DNA from: CAZGQY01 sp964528035
GTDB taxonomy: Bacteria > Pseudomonadota > Gammaproteobacteria > Methylococcales > UBA1147
NCBI GenBank assembly: GCA_964528035.1
Contig: CAZGQY010000175.1
Location: 1-8,692, forward strand
DNA: 8,692 nucleotides
Direction: 5' to 3'
Numbering within the stretch: position 1 is the stretch's first letter; each line of letters starts with the position of its first letter. A program made the translations under genes and the position numbers. This document shows, in pieces, positions 6,907-8,692 of the stretch. Under the pieces are notes generated by a model. The model was not told where the DNA came from. It saw nothing but the letters and a program-made list of their open reading frames with translations, and made no database searches.

Positions 6907-7007
6907 TTGAGGTTCTGGGGTTTAATTCAATAAACAAAGGATTAACAACTCAGTATAGACTGGATTATGAATTATTTTTCGTCAATAGCTTATTGGAACT
7001 TAAAACT

Positions 7008-8183
7008 ATGGCTTTGATCGGTGCGAGTGAACCAGGCTTTAAATTGCGTTTGCGTCAGCAGCGTCCTATACCCTTGGACGCGGAGCTGGTCTGCCAACCT
7101 GGTGATTTGCTGGCACTTGTTGGGCCTTCGGGTAGTGGAAAAACGACGATTTTGCGGTCAATCGCGGGTTTATATCGACCCCAGGTAGGAAAAATTTGTT
7201 GTGCTGGAAGTACATGGCTGGATACTGACGCGAATATTGATCTGAAGCCACAGCAAAGACGAATCGGTTTTGTGTTTCAGGATTTTGCGTTGTTTCCGCA
7301 TTTAAGTGTGCTGGAAAATATCAAGCTTGCTATCAACCCAATTTTAACTTCAAGCAAAAAACTCAATGAAAATGCGTTGGACTTATTACGGCGGGTTAAT
7401 CTTAAAGGCCTGGAATCCAGATTACCGCATACACTGTCTGGTGGTCAGCGGCAACGCGTCGCTTTGGCTCGTGCATTGGCACGTGAGCCAACTATTCTGT
7501 TGCTGGATGAACCGTTTTCTTCGGTGGATCAGGTGACTCGGAGAAAATTACGTCTTGAAACTCTGCAACTAACCCGAAAACTGGAGATACCGATAATATT
7601 GGTGACCCATGATCTGGATGAAGCTGCAATGTTGGCGGATCAGATGTGTGTGTTGTACGCAGGAAAGACATTACAGGTCGGTAAGCCGACGGATATATTT
7701 GAACGTCCCGAGACCACTTTGGTGGCTCGCTTGGTCGATATCCGTAATTTATTCGAAGGGCGAGTGATTAAGCAGTGTCCAGATCAAAAACTGACTCGGA
7801 TAGTTTGCGATAATGTTTTACTGGATGCTGCCTACAATTCTGCATTTTCAGCCGGCGATCAAGTATGCTGGTGTATACCGCCCTCGGGAATTTTGTTGCA
7901 CAGTCGTTTAAGACCTTCGGCCGGGATACGCGAAAATCCAATCCAGGGTAGGGTCACAGAACTGATTACTGTCGGTGGTACCAGTACAGTGATTGTGAAA
8001 TCCACAGCCTTTGAATCTCGGTTTATCCTTGAACTACCGGTTCATGTAGTAAGCCGTAACGGTTTGCAGTCTGGTGATGAGATTGGGTTTTCCCTGTTAA
8101 AGAAATCGTTGCATCTGATGCCTTGGAAAAAATTACCTTTTGAGCGCGCCGAACTGGAATCAGCGTGTGGTGAAGCGCTTTAG
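7008..8183 (+). CDS. modC: Molybdate ABC transporter ATP-binding protein
   Basis: ModC is the cytoplasmic ATPase that powers ModB. From the ATG at 7008 it has 391 residues (E. coli 352). All nucleotide-binding motifs are intact: Walker A GPSGSGKTT (39-47), Q-loop Q91, signature LSGGQRQR (143-150), Walker B ILLLDEP (163-169), D-loop SSVD and H-loop H201. A C-terminal regulatory part follows, with a TOBE/Mop-like fold at about 311-371 (GRVTELITVGGTSTVIV onward) that in this family binds oxyanion. A further linker at 250-305 and a 20-residue tail explain the extra length. The frame is open up to an ATG at 6897, but that would overlap the start of the divergent SprA-like gene and add 37 residues of non-family sequence. 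The ATG at 7008 has a GGA ten bases ahead. Identification as ModC rather than another oxyanion ATPase rests on modA and modB nearby. Confidence 0.92.
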   Translation: MALIGASEPGFKLRLRQQRPIPLDAELVCQPGDLLALVGPSGSGKTTILRSIAGLYRPQVGKICCAGSTWLDTDANIDLKPQQRRIGFVFQDFALFPHLSVLENIKLAINPILTSSKKLNENALDLLRRVNLKGLESRLPHTLSGGQRQRVALARALAREPTILLLDEPFSSVDQVTRRKLRLETLQLTRKLEIPIILVTHDLDEAAMLADQMCVLYAGKTLQVGKPTDIFERPETTLVARLVDIRNLFEGRVIKQCPDQKLTRIVCDNVLLDAAYNSAFSAGDQVCWCIPPSGILLHSRLRPSAGIRENPIQGRVTELITVGGTSTVIVKSTAFESRFILELPVHVVSRNGLQSGDEIGFSLLKKSLHLMPWKKLPFERAELESACGEAL

Positions 8184-8214
8184 GGTATACTGTCTGGATA
8201 CAGGCCGGTATACA

Positions 8215-8623
8215 GTGAAATTAGAATTCACAAGCACGGATTCGGAATTAATTTCGTGGTTATACATTCGATCAATAGACCCTTTGTCCTGGACGGAAAA
8301 CTAATCCCTAAACGTCTTAAACGTCTTAAACGTCATTTTGGTTTAGGATTTGACCAACTTTTGATCGTATAAGCTGCACAATTTGAAAACGGCGTGCGCT
8401 GTTTTGCCCGGTTTATACGCAATAAAGATTTAACCGAAAAAGATAAAATAACAGTCGAGATCAACAGAGGCTTGTTGGTGCCGGAAATAAACAGGGTACA
8501 GATTCGGGTGGATACGGGGTGCTTCTGCATAGCCCGAGGGATATACCAGTTGCTGTAGATTTATACTCCAGCAGCTATACTATAGAATTTGAAGATTCGC
8601 AGTACGAATTTTCAGCGGCGTCA
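8215..8623 (+). pseudogene. dapF: Decayed, truncated diaminopimelate epimerase
   Basis: DapF interconverts LL- and meso-diaminopimelate for lysine and peptidoglycan synthesis. Its relics run in order: GTG-started VKLEF (8215-8229); HGFGINFVVIHSINRPF to RHFGLGFDQLLIV (8232-8369); a TAA at 8370; then AQFENGVRCFARF to IRVDTG (8376-8519); and in another frame SPRDIPVAVDLY to QYEFSAAS (8519-8623). Compared with E. coli DapF as I recall it, about four bases are lost at 8231, about 20 codons are deleted at the stop, the catalytic Cys73 (AQCGNG) has become Phe, and one G is lost in the G-run at 8516-8519. The 35-residue last segment matches the E. coli spacing without gaps. A 9-base tandem repeat adds three residues. 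The gene stops at about residue 154 of 274, where the palindromic element begins, so the second catalytic cysteine is absent. It cannot make a working enzyme. A functional dapF elsewhere cannot be judged from here. Confidence 0.88.
8309..8334 (+). repeat. 9-base tandem repeat inside the dapF relic
   Basis: The unit TAAACGTCT is present almost three times (8309-8317, 8318-8326, 8327-8334). In the dapF frame it reads as Lys-Arg-Leu repeats just before RHFGLGFDQL. This stretch is three residues longer than the equivalent E. coli segment, as expected if one unit was duplicated. Confidence 0.85.
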
Positions 8624-8624
8624 A

Positions 8625-8692
8625 TTAGGAGCGAGGTTTCAATAATATACGAATCCTGACTTGTCTTATTGTCCGTCTTCTGCGTTGTAGCA
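8625..8692. repeat. Palindromic (MITE-like) repeat element, right partial copy
   Basis: The copy starts with TTAGGAGCGAGG (8625-8636), the exact reverse complement of 113-124. It continues through AATAATAT (8641-8648), matching ATATTATT at 101-108, and ends with 26 bases (8667-8692) identical to bases 1-26. It is the outer arm plus the beginning of the core hairpin of the same element as at the left end. It begins one base after the last recognisable dapF codon. The window stops inside the core, which is typical of an assembly break in a dispersed palindrome, or of a circle whose ends overlap. Confidence 0.85.

Noticed and set aside
6897..7007. Longer N-terminus of ModC from the ATG at 6897
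   Set aside because: The 37 extra residues do not look like ModC and would overlap the first codons of the divergent SprA-like gene. The ATG at 7008 gives a family-like start.
8190..8203. LexA-like box CTGT-N6-ACAG upstream of the dapF relic
   Set aside because: The spacing is six bases instead of the eight of the classical gammaproteobacterial LexA site, and the repeated GGTATAC around it gives other chance pairings.
8333..8530. 65-residue minus-strand frame
   Set aside because: It is antisense to the dapF relic, whose plus-strand homology explains the region.

Overview
The window reads as a chromosomal piece of a gammaproteobacterium, roughly mid-GC. Evidence is protein-level resemblance only: CysD and CysN of the gammaproteobacterial assimilatory type, a ModABC molybdate importer, a DUF3014 membrane protein, a SprA-like HExxH protein, and the remains of a gammaproteobacterial-type dapF. 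No tRNA, rRNA, phage gene, transposase gene or CRISPR array was seen. Genus cannot be named from this sequence. Loose intergenic regions, a decayed dapF and a palindromic repeat suggest a genome undergoing gene loss, but this is inference.

Layout. Bases 1-124 are most of a long imperfect palindrome. After about 320 bases of non-coding DNA comes a DUF3014 membrane protein (442-1326, +). A 271-base convergent spacer with short repeats leads to the cysD-cysN operon on the minus strand (4219 down to 1598), which encodes the two ATP sulfurylase subunits. CysN carries a shrunken, P-loop-less relic of an APS kinase domain. Divergent from cysD is a dispersed molybdate uptake locus on the plus strand: modA (4408-5172), a 381-base gap, modB (5554-6219), a minus-strand SprA-like gene (6373-6906), then modC (7008-8183). 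Behind modC lies a dapF pseudogene (8215-8623) with two frameshifts, an internal deletion with a stop codon, a lost catalytic cysteine and a small tandem expansion. It is cut off at 8625 by a second partial copy of the palindromic element.

Function. CysDN activates sulfate to APS. ModA captures molybdate in the periplasm, ModB forms the membrane channel and ModC hydrolyses ATP. Sulfate and molybdate are chemically similar oxyanions, and the two loci share a 188-base divergent intergenic region. DUF3014 and SprA-like proteins have no established role known to me.

The most notable items are the two half-copies of a roughly 166-base palindromic element at the window ends (joined by a 26-base identity), the previously unlabelled dapF relic that ends exactly at one of them, the vestigial APS kinase tail of CysN, and the broken-up mod locus. 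I see no sign of a wholly new multi-gene system.
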